Below are positions 7,537 through 16,066 of a DNA stretch of 31,875 nt, piece after piece; position 1 is the first letter of the stretch; each line of letters begins with the position of its first letter. This DNA is from Fodinibius sp050117475. Its GTDB lineage: Bacteria > Bacteroidota > Rhodothermia > Balneolales > Balneolaceae. A model generated the notes under the pieces. The model was given only the letters and a program-made list of their open reading frames with translations. It ran no database searches and had not been told where the DNA came from. The translations under genes and the position numbers were made by a program. The stretch is from contig JASFMR010000038.1 in NCBI GenBank assembly GCA_050117475.1, forward strand, positions 1 through 31,875. The letters run 5' to 3'.

Positions 7537-8877
7537 ATGAAGTTAGCGCGTATCACTGTTCTTTGTAGCGCCCTCATGATGATATTCTTTACGCAAGGAT
7601 GGTCACAGTCTTCCCCCGCGGAAGCTTTTAAAAATGTGACGATTCACACTGCAGACGGGAAGGTCATCAAAGGCGGTACTGTTGTTTGGCGTAACGGGAT
7701 CATTACATCCGTTGGTAGAAAAGTTTCCATCCCTTTTGATGCTTACGTCCGGGATGGCGGCGATAGTCTGCATGTTTATCCGGGATTTATCGATGGCCTG
7801 GCCTTGTGGGGAAGTCCGGATATAGAAAAAGACGTTAAAACGCCCGATCGTCCCGGAGAACCCGGTTATGAGCGAGCTGGGATCCAACCCCAGCGACACC
7901 CACGGAAACTTTTAAATGCCGAAGATGATGAGCTGAAAAATGCTCAGAAATATGGCTTTACTACGGCGGCGTTAGCTTTGAAAGGGCAAATGTTGCCGGG
8001 CCAGGTTGATCTCTTTTTCATGGATGGTGCAACAACTGCTGACCACCTGATTAAGGGGGGGATTGGCGTTCTGGCGCAGTTTGAAGAGGCTTTGGGGTCC
8101 GCCTATCCCTCTACAACAATGGGACTCATGGCGCAATACCGCCAGCTTTTTGATGATGCCGGGGCTTTGAAGCAGCAGGAAGAGTATTTTGCTTCCGCTT
8201 CCTCCAACTATCCGGCTCCTAAAAAGGACGAAGTTCTTGAATCGCTGTACCCGGTAATGGGTAAAGAGCAGCCGTTTTATTTTGTTGTTGACAGTAAAGA
8301 GAATATGGAACGATTGTTTTGGTTGCAGGATGAAATAGGGTTTAATGCAGTCATTATATCCGGGAAAGAAGCCTACAAACAGGCTGATGAACTCAAAAGA
8401 AGAAATATTCCCATACTGGCAAGCATTGAGATGCCCAGGAAGACGAAATGGATGAAAGAAGAGGATAAGGAAAAGAAAAAAGAGACTGAAAAACCCGAAG
8501 AGCTTACCGAAGAAATGAAACACTTTCGGGAACGACAGGAAGAGGCGTACAAGGCAAAAGTAACGAATATCAAAAAGCTCCTCGAAGCAGGGGTAAAGGT
8601 TGGTTACGCATCCAATGGGCTGAAACTCTCTGACATCGCCAAAAACGTTGAGACCTTAAAGAAAGAGGGCGGGCTGACAGATAAACAAATATTGAACCTC
8701 TATACTCAGTCCACCGCTGATATTCTGGGGTACGGACAAAAGACAGGAGACCTCAAACAGGGTCGCCTGGCTTGTTTTACCGTTTTTACTAAGCCTTTTG
8801 ATGAAGAAAAAACGCAAGCGCTTTATTCGGTGTCTGATGGTAAGATCACTGAAATTGAACCGGAATCTTCGAAATAA
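7537..8877 (+). CDS. Exported amidohydrolase-like protein, metal motif lost (paralogue 1 of 3)
   Basis: A 446-residue protein with a signal peptide (about 1-23, ending GWSQ). It has the amidohydrolase layout: an N-terminal beta-sandwich strand set (VTIHTADGKVIKGGTVVWRNGIITSVG), the VYPGFID strand (80-86), the barrel, and the C-terminal LYTQSTADILGYGQKTGDLKQGRLACFTVF segment. After PGFID, however, the metal-binding HxH is replaced by GLAL (87-90), and the late Asp ligand region reads YASNGLKLSD. A highly charged Lys/Glu helix occupies about 299-345. It probably lacks metal-dependent hydrolase activity and may be a binding or structural partner of the neighbouring paralogue (inference). First gene of a three-gene cluster; the next start follows within 16 bp. 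Confidence 0.85.
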   Translation: MKLARITVLCSALMMIFFTQGWSQSSPAEAFKNVTIHTADGKVIKGGTVVWRNGIITSVGRKVSIPFDAYVRDGGDSLHVYPGFIDGLALWGSPDIEKDVKTPDRPGEPGYERAGIQPQRHPRKLLNAEDDELKNAQKYGFTTAALALKGQMLPGQVDLFFMDGATTADHLIKGGIGVLAQFEEALGSAYPSTTMGLMAQYRQLFDDAGALKQQEEYFASASSNYPAPKKDEVLESLYPVMGKEQPFYFVVDSKENMERLFWLQDEIGFNAVIISGKEAYKQADELKRRNIPILASIEMPRKTKWMKEEDKEKKKETEKPEELTEEMKHFRERQEEAYKAKVTNIKKLLEAGVKVGYASNGLKLSDIAKNVETLKKEGGLTDKQILNLYTQSTADILGYGQKTGDLKQGRLACFTVFTKPFDEEKTQALYSVSDGKITEIEPESSK

Positions 8878-8892
8878 GTGTCGGGATATATC

Positions 8893-10290
8893 ATGATGAA
8901 GAAACTATTACTTTTATGTATTGTACTGTGTACTGCTGCGAGTAGTTTTGCACAGGAAAAAGGCTCTGTGCTCATTAAAAATGGCACGGTCCTGACTATC
9001 ACCAATGGGAATAAGCCGAATACGGATGTTCTTATTGAGGATGGTGTGATTACAAAAATTGGAAAGGATCTCTCCGCGCCACGAGGCGTCAAAACGGTGG
9101 ATGCCGGTGGTAAATACGTGATGCCGGGCATCGTGGATTCTCATTCTCATATCGCCTCGGTGGATGTTAATGAGTGGACCAATCCGGTTACATCCGAGGT
9201 GTCGATGGAGGAATCAATTGATCCTAATGATGTAAATATCTACTGGGCGTTGGCCGGCGGAGTGACTACGATTCAGCTGCTGCATGGCTCTGCCAATGTC
9301 ATCGGGGGACAAAATGAAACCTTGAAACTACGTTATGGGGCCGGCATGGATGGAATGCGTTTTAAAGAAGCTCCACGGACGATCAAGTTTGCCCTGGGCG
9401 AAAATCCGACGCGTGTTCACGGTCAGGGTTTTGGCGTTAAGCCGCGTACCCGAATGGGGGTGGAACAAGTCATCCGTCGATATTTTGATGCCGCTTTGGA
9501 TTATGAACGTAATCGCAGGGAATATCTTGATGCAAAAAAAGCATATGAAGAAGGAAAGCGTGATACGCCGCCCCTCCCGGTTGCTAAAAATGAACGATTG
9601 GAAGTCCTTGCCGATATTCTGAACGGAAATATCAGGGTGCAGTGCCACTCATATCGTGCCGATGAAATTATGATGTTGATGCGTGTTTTTGATGATTACG
9701 GTATTAAAAATTACACCTTTCACCATGCCAATGAGGCTTTTAAGGTAGCTCCCGAACTTGCCAAGCATCACGCCTTCACTTCCATTTTTGCAGATTGGTG
9801 GGCATACAAGTTTGAGGTCTATTATTCCACCGCCTACAATGCCTCTATTTTAAATGCGAACGGCGTCATAAATAGCATCAACTCCGACAGCGGTGAGCTA
9901 ATGCGTCATCTGAATCACGAGGCCTCAAAGGCGGTACATTACGGTGGTACTTCTGAGGCAGATGCCTTGAAAATGATCACGATTAATCCGGCGATGGAAA
10001 TGGGTATTGACGACATGGTTGGCAGTATTGAAGTAGGTAAACAGGGGGATGTGGCCATATGGTCTGCCGACCCGCTGAGCATTTACAGTATCTGCGAAAT
10101 GACCTTTATTGATGGGAAAAAGTATTTCGATCGCGAGGAAGACCCCGATGATATGCGTCTGCAGGTGGATCCCGAAGCTGAATTTACCGAGGCTGCCGGC
10201 CATTGGTACGAGCAGGGCGGACGAAAGGAAGACACTTGTATGCGGGGAGCTGAAATACGTTTTTCAAGACAGGGAATGAAGCTTCAGTAG
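8893..10290 (+). CDS. Exported amidohydrolase, catalytically complete (paralogue 2 of 3)
   Basis: Metal-dependent hydrolase of the imidazolonepropionase-like amidohydrolase superfamily, substrate unknown. From the ATG at 8893 (preceded by a cggga site) it begins with a signal peptide ending SSFAQ (about residue 21). An upstream GTG at 8878 would only add five residues. The metal motif HSH (84-86, in VMPGIVDSHSHIA) is intact, as are further likely ligands: His in QCHSYRADE, His-His in YTFHHANEA and Asp in NSDSGELMRHLNHEA. The C-terminus (MITINPAMEMGIDDMVGSIEVGKQGDVAIW) is the family signature. It is the only member of the trio with a full active site. Likely periplasmic or surface-exposed. Confidence 0.9.
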   Translation: MMKKLLLLCIVLCTAASSFAQEKGSVLIKNGTVLTITNGNKPNTDVLIEDGVITKIGKDLSAPRGVKTVDAGGKYVMPGIVDSHSHIASVDVNEWTNPVTSEVSMEESIDPNDVNIYWALAGGVTTIQLLHGSANVIGGQNETLKLRYGAGMDGMRFKEAPRTIKFALGENPTRVHGQGFGVKPRTRMGVEQVIRRYFDAALDYERNRREYLDAKKAYEEGKRDTPPLPVAKNERLEVLADILNGNIRVQCHSYRADEIMMLMRVFDDYGIKNYTFHHANEAFKVAPELAKHHAFTSIFADWWAYKFEVYYSTAYNASILNANGVINSINSDSGELMRHLNHEASKAVHYGGTSEADALKMITINPAMEMGIDDMVGSIEVGKQGDVAIWSADPLSIYSICEMTFIDGKKYFDREEDPDDMRLQVDPEAEFTEAAGHWYEQGGRKEDTCMRGAEIRFSRQGMKLQ

Positions 10291-10326
10291 CAACGCAAAT
10301 GAAAAATTTTTAAAGACGAAATAATT

Positions 10327-11643
10327 ATGAAGTTTATTAAAATATTGACGGTTTTTTGCCTGCTGGTTTTGTTTGTTGGGATGAGTGCTGAGGCTCAGAT
10401 CACGGAAAAGGCCGAATATGGCAAATTTGCTATTACGAATGCGACCATACATACCGTAACCCAGGGCGTTATTCAAAACGGAACGGTTCTGATTGATGGT
10501 GAAAAAATCGTTTTCGTAGGACAGAAAGCTAAAATCACGCCCGATTATGAACGCATTGATGCTTCCGGAAAGCAGGTATATCCCGGCTTTATGGATTCCG
10601 GTACCGAACTGGGATTGCAGGAAATCGGAGCTGTTGCGGTGACTCGTGACCAGGCAGAGCTGGGGGAATTCAATCCGCATGAGCGAGCTTTTACGGCGAT
10701 AAACCCCAGCAGCGTGAGCATTCCTGTAACGCGTGTCAATGGCGTAACGAACGTTATTTCCATGCCGGTATCGGGACGAATCTCCGGAAAGGCTACCTTG
10801 ATAGACCTCTACGGGTATTCTCCGGATTCGATGGCCGTTCAGCCGAATGCAGCCCTTCACCTGAACTGGCCCAGTGCTCAAAAAAGAGGCCCCTGGGACG
10901 ATAGAAAAGAGGAGGAGGTTGAAAAGCAATACAAGAAGAATCTCAAGGAACTCAATGAGTTTTGGTCCAAAGCGGTATTCTACAATAAAATGATGACTGC
11001 TTATGAGAAAAATCCCAATGAAAAAGAGCAGCCGGACGTCGATAAAAGGATGGAAGCCATGCGGGAAGTCGTAAATGGTACGGTACCGGTAATTATCTCG
11101 GTGGGTGCAAAAGACGACATTCTCAACGCTATAGCCTGGACAAATAAGCAGCCCGAAGCACGGTTTATCCTGGCCGGAGTGCAGGACGGCTGGCGGGTAG
11201 CTGACCAAATTGCAGATGCAGGACTGCCTTGCCTGGTTTCTACGCTATATACACCTACTCGTGATTACGATAATTATCAACGCCCTTATCAAAATCCGGG
11301 TTTGTTACATAAAGCAGGCGTTAAAGTGGCTATTGCCACCGGCGACATTGAGAACGTGCGAAATGCGCCGTATCACGCAGGTTATGCTGCAGCCTATGGC
11401 TTGGGTAAAGAGGAAGCATTGAAGGCTATCACGATCAATCCTGCCGAAATATTCGGAGTTTCGGACCGATTGGGAAGCATAGAAGAAGGGAAGCAAGCCA
11501 ACTTGTTTATTGCTGACGGAGATCCGTTTGAACCAATGACACACATCGAACAGGTGTTTATCCGGGGCAACAAGATCCCCATGGTCAGCCGCCATACCCA
11601 GCTTTATGAAGAATATTTAAATCGTGGGGCAAAAAAGAATTAA
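10327..11643 (+). CDS. Exported amidohydrolase-like protein, HxH motif lost (paralogue 3 of 3)
   Basis: 438 residues with a signal peptide (cleavage near AEAQ, residue 24). It follows the same plan as its two neighbours: FAITNATIHTVTQGVIQNGTVLIDGEKIVFVG, then VYPGFMD (84-90), and a C-terminal AITINPAEIFGVSDRLGSIEEGKQANLFIADGDP. The HxH position reads SGTE (91-94), so the metal site looks broken, although an Asp in IATGDIENV and a nearby His (APYHAGYAAAYG) are kept. A charged helical segment (about 195-225) resembles the inserts in the two paralogues. It ends the cluster; a Rho-independent terminator follows 24 bp after the stop. The role is unknown; a non-catalytic partner of the middle paralogue is inference. 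Confidence 0.88.
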   Translation: MKFIKILTVFCLLVLFVGMSAEAQITEKAEYGKFAITNATIHTVTQGVIQNGTVLIDGEKIVFVGQKAKITPDYERIDASGKQVYPGFMDSGTELGLQEIGAVAVTRDQAELGEFNPHERAFTAINPSSVSIPVTRVNGVTNVISMPVSGRISGKATLIDLYGYSPDSMAVQPNAALHLNWPSAQKRGPWDDRKEEEVEKQYKKNLKELNEFWSKAVFYNKMMTAYEKNPNEKEQPDVDKRMEAMREVVNGTVPVIISVGAKDDILNAIAWTNKQPEARFILAGVQDGWRVADQIADAGLPCLVSTLYTPTRDYDNYQRPYQNPGLLHKAGVKVAIATGDIENVRNAPYHAGYAAAYGLGKEEALKAITINPAEIFGVSDRLGSIEEGKQANLFIADGDPFEPMTHIEQVFIRGNKIPMVSRHTQLYEEYLNRGAKKN

Positions 11644-11666
11644 CGAATTGCTTGAGAAGCATCCGG

Positions 11667-11697
11667 GGTGTGGCATTGATAGTGTCACACCTTTTTT
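11667..11697 (+). terminator. Rho-independent terminator of the amidohydrolase cluster
   Basis: The arms ggtgtggca (11667-11675) and tgtcacacc (11683-11691) form a 9-bp stem with one G-U pair and a 7-nt loop, followed by six T. It lies just after the third amidohydrolase gene. Confidence 0.85.
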
Positions 11698-11833
11698 ATT
11701 GGTCATAAGTCATTGACTGACAAAGATTGGTTGTATTTTAATAATTTCTATAACTATAGGGTATCTCCTTACCCTTACAATTGTTTTAGCTTTTCTATTA
11801 CAGCAGAACGATTGTCTTGCGTGCAGATAACTA

Positions 11834-11874
11834 AAAGTATATCTCTACTTTATATTTAAGACAAAAAAGTCTTA
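11834..11874. promoter_or_regulatory. Two adjacent inverted repeats upstream of the oxidoreductase operon
   Basis: AAAGTA-6nt-TACTTT (11834-11851) and TAAGAC-6nt-GTCTTA (11857-11874) lie 46 to 86 bp before the operon's first ATG. Both have 6-bp arms and 6-nt spacers, so corresponding arms are 23 bp apart. They could be operators or short RNA hairpins. Short palindromes arise easily in AT-rich DNA. Confidence 0.3.
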
Positions 11875-11919
11875 TGAATTATTGTTGTATTTACTGCAGT
11901 AACTCCTAAGGGTTCAATT

Positions 11920-13272
11920 ATGGAAAAAAACAAGGCCAAAATAGAACAATTGGACCATAGTCGTATTTTTGAGGAGCTGAAATTACCGCTGAATGAAGTT
12001 GAAGCATTTATTGAAGCTTCCCGTTGTCTTGATTGTGGAGGTCCTTCTGCAAAAGCGCCATGTACTCTTGCGTGCCCAACGGGCATTGATGTGCCGGGTT
12101 TCATCAATGCCATTTATGAAAATGACGTAGAAACAGCCGCCCATATCATATTGGCAGAGAATATACTGGGGGCAAGTTGTGCAAGGGTATGTCCCACTGA
12201 AATTTTGTGTGAAGGAGCCTGCGTTCTCAAAGAAGAAGGTCGCAAACCTATTGACATCGGACGGTTGCAGCGTTTTGCCACTGATATTCATTTGTCTGAA
12301 GTTGCATCGAAGGGCAAGCGGCTTGCCCCAAAAGGTAAAAAAGTTGCTGTTATTGGGGCGGGGCCGGCAGGGCTTTCTTGTGCCGCTGAACTGGCTATCA
12401 AAGGATACCGAGTTACGGTTTTTGATCGGAATGAAGATTTAGGTGGACTTATCAGGTATGCAATTGCTCCCTATCGTCTGAATCGCGATCCACTGCCCAA
12501 AGAGGCAGAGATGATTGAGAACTTGGGGGTAACGTTCAAAATGGGTATAGAAATCAATACACCCGGAAAACTTAAAGAAATTGAAGATGAATTTGAGTGT
12601 ATTTTCCTCGGTATTGGGCTCGGTAGGGATATAGAGCTACACTACCCAGGAGAGCATCTTCCTGGAGTCTGGGATTCTTTGGACTTTATCCAGGCTCTGA
12701 AAACAGGAAATTTGCCGGATATCGGACACGAAGTAGCGGTCATCGGAGGAGGTAACACTGCCATAGATGTAGCTCGTGAGGCCCTGCGTTTGGGAGCGAA
12801 ACAGGTAACAATATTTTACCGACGAACGGAGCAGGAAATGCCCGCATATGAGCACGAGATAGAGGAAGCCCGGGAAGAAGGGGTTAACTTTAGCTTCCTG
12901 ACAAAACCGACACGTTTCATTGGTAACGATAGGGTTGAATGTATGGAATGCCAGCGTATGGAGCTCGGAGCACCGGATGCATCAGGCCGTCCGCGTCCCG
13001 TGAACGTACAGGGAAGTGAATTTGAAGTGGGCGTGGATTCGGTCATAAAAGCTATTGGACAGCAGAAGAGGACAGAATTCTTAAACTGGATTCAAGGAAT
13101 AAAGCTGGATCAAGGGTTAATCAACATTGATTCGGAAACCGGTCAAACCGCAAACCCGAAGTTTTTTGCAGGCGGGGATGCATTAAATGGAGGAGCGACA
13201 GCAGTTGAAGCTGTCCAGGATGGGAAGGTGGCCGCAAGAGGAATAGACAGATTTTTGGGAGGTGCGTTATGA
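11920..13272 (+). CDS. GltD/PreT-like FAD- and NAD(P)-dependent oxidoreductase with N-terminal Fe-S domain
   Basis: A 450-residue flavoprotein with the glutamate synthase small-subunit fold. The N-terminal helical domain has eight cysteines for two [4Fe-4S] clusters: C36, C39, C48, C52 (CLDCGG...CTLACP) and C87, C91, C97, C101 (CARVCPTEILCEGAC). It continues with an FAD motif VIGAGPAGLSCAAEL (144-158), an NAD(P) Rossmann motif AVIGGGNTAIDVA (273-285), FYRRTEQEMPA (299-309) and a C-terminal FAD closure GGDALNGGATAVEAVQDGK. Relatives are GltD, PreT and NfnB. No gltB or preA follows; instead the ferredoxin and alpha, beta and gamma subunits of a 2-oxoacid oxidoreductase do. It probably passes electrons between that enzyme's ferredoxin and NAD(P)(H) (inference). 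The stop overlaps the next gene (ATGATGA). Confidence 0.9.
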   Translation: MEKNKAKIEQLDHSRIFEELKLPLNEVEAFIEASRCLDCGGPSAKAPCTLACPTGIDVPGFINAIYENDVETAAHIILAENILGASCARVCPTEILCEGACVLKEEGRKPIDIGRLQRFATDIHLSEVASKGKRLAPKGKKVAVIGAGPAGLSCAAELAIKGYRVTVFDRNEDLGGLIRYAIAPYRLNRDPLPKEAEMIENLGVTFKMGIEINTPGKLKEIEDEFECIFLGIGLGRDIELHYPGEHLPGVWDSLDFIQALKTGNLPDIGHEVAVIGGGNTAIDVAREALRLGAKQVTIFYRRTEQEMPAYEHEIEEAREEGVNFSFLTKPTRFIGNDRVECMECQRMELGAPDASGRPRPVNVQGSEFEVGVDSVIKAIGQQKRTEFLNWIQGIKLDQGLINIDSETGQTANPKFFAGGDALNGGATAVEAVQDGKVAARGIDRFLGGAL

Positions 13273-13517
13273 TGCAGACTAAGGATTTAGTGAAAACATA
13301 TAGCCAGGGAGCGGCCTATCTGCGTGTACGCAGGGACTGGTGCAAAGGATGTAACATCTGCGTAGAGGCATGCCCTGAAAATATCTTAAAACTGGATGAT
13401 ACCAATCGGGTTTATGTGAGTGATATTTCCAGCTGTATCTTTTGTGGAATCTGTGCCGAAAGATGCCCGGATTTTTGTTTTTCATTGAGTCGCCCCGAAC
13501 ATACAAATGAGATATGA
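13269..13517 (+). CDS. korD: 2x[4Fe-4S] ferredoxin subunit of 2-oxoacid:acceptor oxidoreductase
   Basis: An 82-residue bacterial-type ferredoxin with two CxxCxxCxxxCP motifs: CKGCNICVEACP and CIFCGICAERCP. It corresponds to the delta subunit of four-subunit 2-oxoglutarate/2-oxoacid:ferredoxin oxidoreductases, relaying electrons from the beta subunit. The start is ATG 13269 (or the adjacent ATG 13272); it overlaps the flavoprotein stop by 4 bp, and its TGA is inside the next gene's first codons, so the genes are translationally coupled. The two-cluster delta subunit fits its place between the flavoprotein and the alpha gene. Confidence 0.9.
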   Translation: MMQTKDLVKTYSQGAAYLRVRRDWCKGCNICVEACPENILKLDDTNRVYVSDISSCIFCGICAERCPDFCFSLSRPEHTNEI

Positions 13518-14683
13518 GATATGAGATGAAAACGACTGCTATGAAACTTATTCAAGGTAACGAAGCTTGCGCAATGGGGGCATTGAAAGCAGGGTGTAAT
13601 TTCTACGCAGGTTATCCGATTACACCCGCTTCCGAGATAATGGAACATATGGCAAGAGAGCTTCCCAAAAAAGGCGGTGTTTTCATTCAAATGGAAGATG
13701 AGATAGGTTCTCTGGCCGCTGTTATTGGGGCTGTATGGGCAGGGGCTAAAGCCATGACGGCAACTTCGGGACCGGGCTTCTCACTCATGCAAGAGCATAT
13801 CGGCTATGCTGCTATGACCGGCACCCCCTGTGTGGTAGTAAATTCGCAGCGCGGAGGTCCGAGTACGGGGCTGCCAACCTTGCCGTCACAGGGCGATGTT
13901 ATGCAGGCAAGATGGGGTACGCACGGAGATCACCCGGTAGTTGTGCTGACTGCTTCTTCCGTTCAGACTACCTATGAGATGACTGTTCGGGCTTTCAATA
14001 TGAGTGAGCAATATAGGGTACCGGTTATATTGCTGCTGGATGCGGTAATATCACATATGCGTGAGAATGTTGAATTCCCCGAAATGGATGTTTTTGACCG
14101 TAAAAAACCGGGGCTTCCGATGGACTTCAGCCCCTTTGCCAATGAGACATTTCTCTCATTCGGGGAAGGGGCAAAAAAATTGGTTACTGGACTGGGACAT
14201 GATGAGAGAGGATACCCAAAGACCACCGATGGCATTCCATCCGAAAAGATATTAAAGGAATCGTATGAGCGTATTAACCGGCATCTTGACGACATTATAC
14301 ATTATAAAAGCTATTACCTGGATAATGCAAAATGGTTGATTATCAGTTATGGAATTACCTCCCGTGCCGCCAAGGCCGCCACTGACAAACTCAATACTGC
14401 GGGGATAAATGCCGGACTCGTCGACCTGCAAACGCTATGGCCATTCCCGGAAGACCTGGTCCGTAAGCTTTCCGGATATGTTAAGGGGATATTGGTACCT
14501 GAAATGAATCTTGGGCAGATGATTATGCCGGTTCGAATGGCGGTAGAGGGAAGAGCAATCGTACATTCAATCAACAGGGCTGATGGAAGCTTATTTCAGC
14601 CGGATCAAATTTTTAATGCCGTGCAAGCTATGCAACCCCGGAATGGAAAACCAAATTCCGAAACTACGAACAGACTACCTTAA
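13514..14683 (+). CDS. korA: 2-oxoacid:acceptor oxidoreductase alpha subunit (2-oxoglutarate type)
   Basis: 389 residues, the usual size of a separate alpha subunit, i.e. without the gamma domain fused at the N-terminus. Visible motifs: FYAGYPITPASEIMEHMA (about 31-48), the QMEDEIGSLAAVIGA segment, TATSGPGFSLMQEHIGYA, VVNSQRGGPSTGLPT, GDHP, and a C-terminal transketolase-like domain with VPEMNLGQM. These fit KorA-type subunits that with beta decarboxylate 2-oxoglutarate (or another 2-oxoacid) to acyl-CoA while reducing ferredoxin. The start overlaps the ferredoxin stop by 4 bp; ATG 13526 is an alternative. Exact 2-oxoacid specificity cannot be read from sequence alone. Confidence 0.93.
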   Translation: MRYEMKTTAMKLIQGNEACAMGALKAGCNFYAGYPITPASEIMEHMARELPKKGGVFIQMEDEIGSLAAVIGAVWAGAKAMTATSGPGFSLMQEHIGYAAMTGTPCVVVNSQRGGPSTGLPTLPSQGDVMQARWGTHGDHPVVVLTASSVQTTYEMTVRAFNMSEQYRVPVILLLDAVISHMRENVEFPEMDVFDRKKPGLPMDFSPFANETFLSFGEGAKKLVTGLGHDERGYPKTTDGIPSEKILKESYERINRHLDDIIHYKSYYLDNAKWLIISYGITSRAAKAATDKLNTAGINAGLVDLQTLWPFPEDLVRKLSGYVKGILVPEMNLGQMIMPVRMAVEGRAIVHSINRADGSLFQPDQIFNAVQAMQPRNGKPNSETTNRLP

Positions 14684-14687
14684 GGAG
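14682..14687 (+). promoter_or_regulatory. Ribosome binding site of korB
   Basis: AAGGAG begins inside the TAA stop of korA and lies 7 nt before the korB ATG. It is a near-perfect Shine-Dalgarno, showing that at least part of this genome uses it, unlike many Bacteroidota. Confidence 0.75.
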
Positions 14688-14694
14688 ATTTATT

Positions 14695-15519
14695 ATGCCT
14701 AGAATGGGTAAAAACCTTGAACAATATCTTCGTCGGGATGTCATGCCAACACCTTGGTGCCCGGGCTGTGGGCATGGAAATATCTTGCGCGGGTTATTGG
14801 AATCCTTTGACAGGCTAAACCTGGATCTCAATAAAGTAGTGGTCATCGGCGGGATAGGTTGTTCCGGTAGAACTCCCTTTTTCACGAATACCAATGCTAT
14901 GCACACTACGCACGGTCGGGCATTGGCTTTTGCCACGGGAGTAAAAATGACCAATCCAGAATTGACGGTTATAACGGCAATGGGGGATGGAGACAGCGTG
15001 GGAATAGGAGGAAATCATTTCATTCACGCCTGCAGAAGGAATATTGATCTGAATGCCATTATTTTTAACAATAGCATTTATGGCATGACGGGTGGGCAAT
15101 CGGCCCCCACCACTCCGAGGGGTAAAAAATCAACCACCAGCCGAAATGGTAATATCGAACCTCCATTTGATATTGTTGACCTCTCATTGGCTGCTGGCGC
15201 AACTTTTGTCGCAAGAACAACAACATTTGATTTCCAGGAAATTCCCAACCTCATCTCAAGGGCGATCAAACATCCCGGCTTTGCTGTGGTAGAAGTTCTT
15301 ACCCAGTGTCCCACCTATTTTGGCCGAATTAACAAACTTGGCGATGCGAGAGACATGCTCGACTATGAAAAGGATCTGACCGTTCCCGGCGAATTGCAGA
15401 GTCGCGAAGAAATACTTGGCGGGATGCCCATTGGGGTATTCAGAGAAGAAATTAAACCGGAATATGTTGAGCAATATTACCATTCTTTTTCGGAAATGGA
15501 GGAAAATGATGCTTCCTAA
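14695..15519 (+). CDS. korB: 2-oxoacid:acceptor oxidoreductase beta subunit (TPP- and [4Fe-4S]-binding)
   Basis: A 274-residue catalytic subunit that binds thiamine diphosphate and a proximal [4Fe-4S] cluster. Cluster cysteines are C22 and C25 (WCPGCGHGNI), C56 (GGIGCSGR) and C205 (LTQCPTYFGR). The TPP/Mg motif is MGDGDSVGIGGNHF (96-109) with FNNSIYGMTGGQ (124-135), and THGRALAFATG (72-82) is also typical. With the alpha, gamma and ferredoxin subunits it makes succinyl-CoA (or another acyl-CoA) from the 2-oxoacid and CoA. The start is fixed by AAGGAG 7 nt upstream. The 3' end overlaps the gamma gene by about 11-14 bp. Confidence 0.94.
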   Translation: MPRMGKNLEQYLRRDVMPTPWCPGCGHGNILRGLLESFDRLNLDLNKVVVIGGIGCSGRTPFFTNTNAMHTTHGRALAFATGVKMTNPELTVITAMGDGDSVGIGGNHFIHACRRNIDLNAIIFNNSIYGMTGGQSAPTTPRGKKSTTSRNGNIEPPFDIVDLSLAAGATFVARTTTFDFQEIPNLISRAIKHPGFAVVEVLTQCPTYFGRINKLGDARDMLDYEKDLTVPGELQSREEILGGMPIGVFREEIKPEYVEQYYHSFSEMEENDAS

Positions 15520-16066
15520 AGATCCCTATAATATTAGGCTGTCAGGAAGAGGCGGACAAGGAATATTATTGGCCGGAATTATTCTGGCTGATGCAGGAAT
15601 GAAAGAGGGACTGAATGTGGTACAGACTCAAAGTTATGGTCCCCAGGCCAGACTCGGTGCCAGCAAAAGCGAGGTGGTGTTGAGTACTTCCGAAATTGCT
15701 TTTCCCGAGGTAGTATCTCCCGATTTATTGTTGTGTTTGACCATTGATTCATATAAGAAGTATGGGCAATATATCACAGAAGGTGGATTATTGATTATTG
15801 AACAAATGGTGGCTAGAGAACAAGAGGTTAAAGACGCCTACGTATTGCCTATTATTGAGACGGCAAGAAATTTGGGAGATGAGATTGTTGCAAATATCGT
15901 GGCTTTGGGAGTGGTGGTTGCTCTTAGTAGGGCAGTTTCTGAACAAGCGGTTCTTGACGCATTGGAAGATCGCGTCAAGCCAACCTACCTTACACTTAAC
16001 AAAAGGGCTTTGCAAGAAGGTATAAAGATGATCGGCTTAACTAGTTCGATATCGGGGAATAAGTAA
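15509..16066 (+). CDS. korC: 2-oxoacid:acceptor oxidoreductase gamma subunit
   Basis: The product is about 185 residues and starts MLPKDPYNIRLSGRGGQGIL. GxGGQGIxxAGxxLA near the N-terminus and SYGPQARLGASKSEVV are the hallmarks of the gamma subunit/domain, which contributes to CoA binding. The ATG at 15509 (or its neighbour 15506) is preferred because GGAGG at 15498-15502 lies 6 nt upstream and because the family begins just before the GRGGQG loop; a longer in-frame reading from 15416 inside korB has no family support. It is the last gene of the operon and overlaps korB out of frame. Confidence 0.92.
   Translation: MLPKDPYNIRLSGRGGQGILLAGIILADAGMKEGLNVVQTQSYGPQARLGASKSEVVLSTSEIAFPEVVSPDLLLCLTIDSYKKYGQYITEGGLLIIEQMVAREQEVKDAYVLPIIETARNLGDEIVANIVALGVVVALSRAVSEQAVLDALEDRVKPTYLTLNKRALQEGIKMIGLTSSISGNK

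Noticed and set aside
10264..11208. Reverse-strand open frame opposite the third amidohydrolase
   Set aside because: Antisense to a well-supported gene, with no protein-like features of its own.
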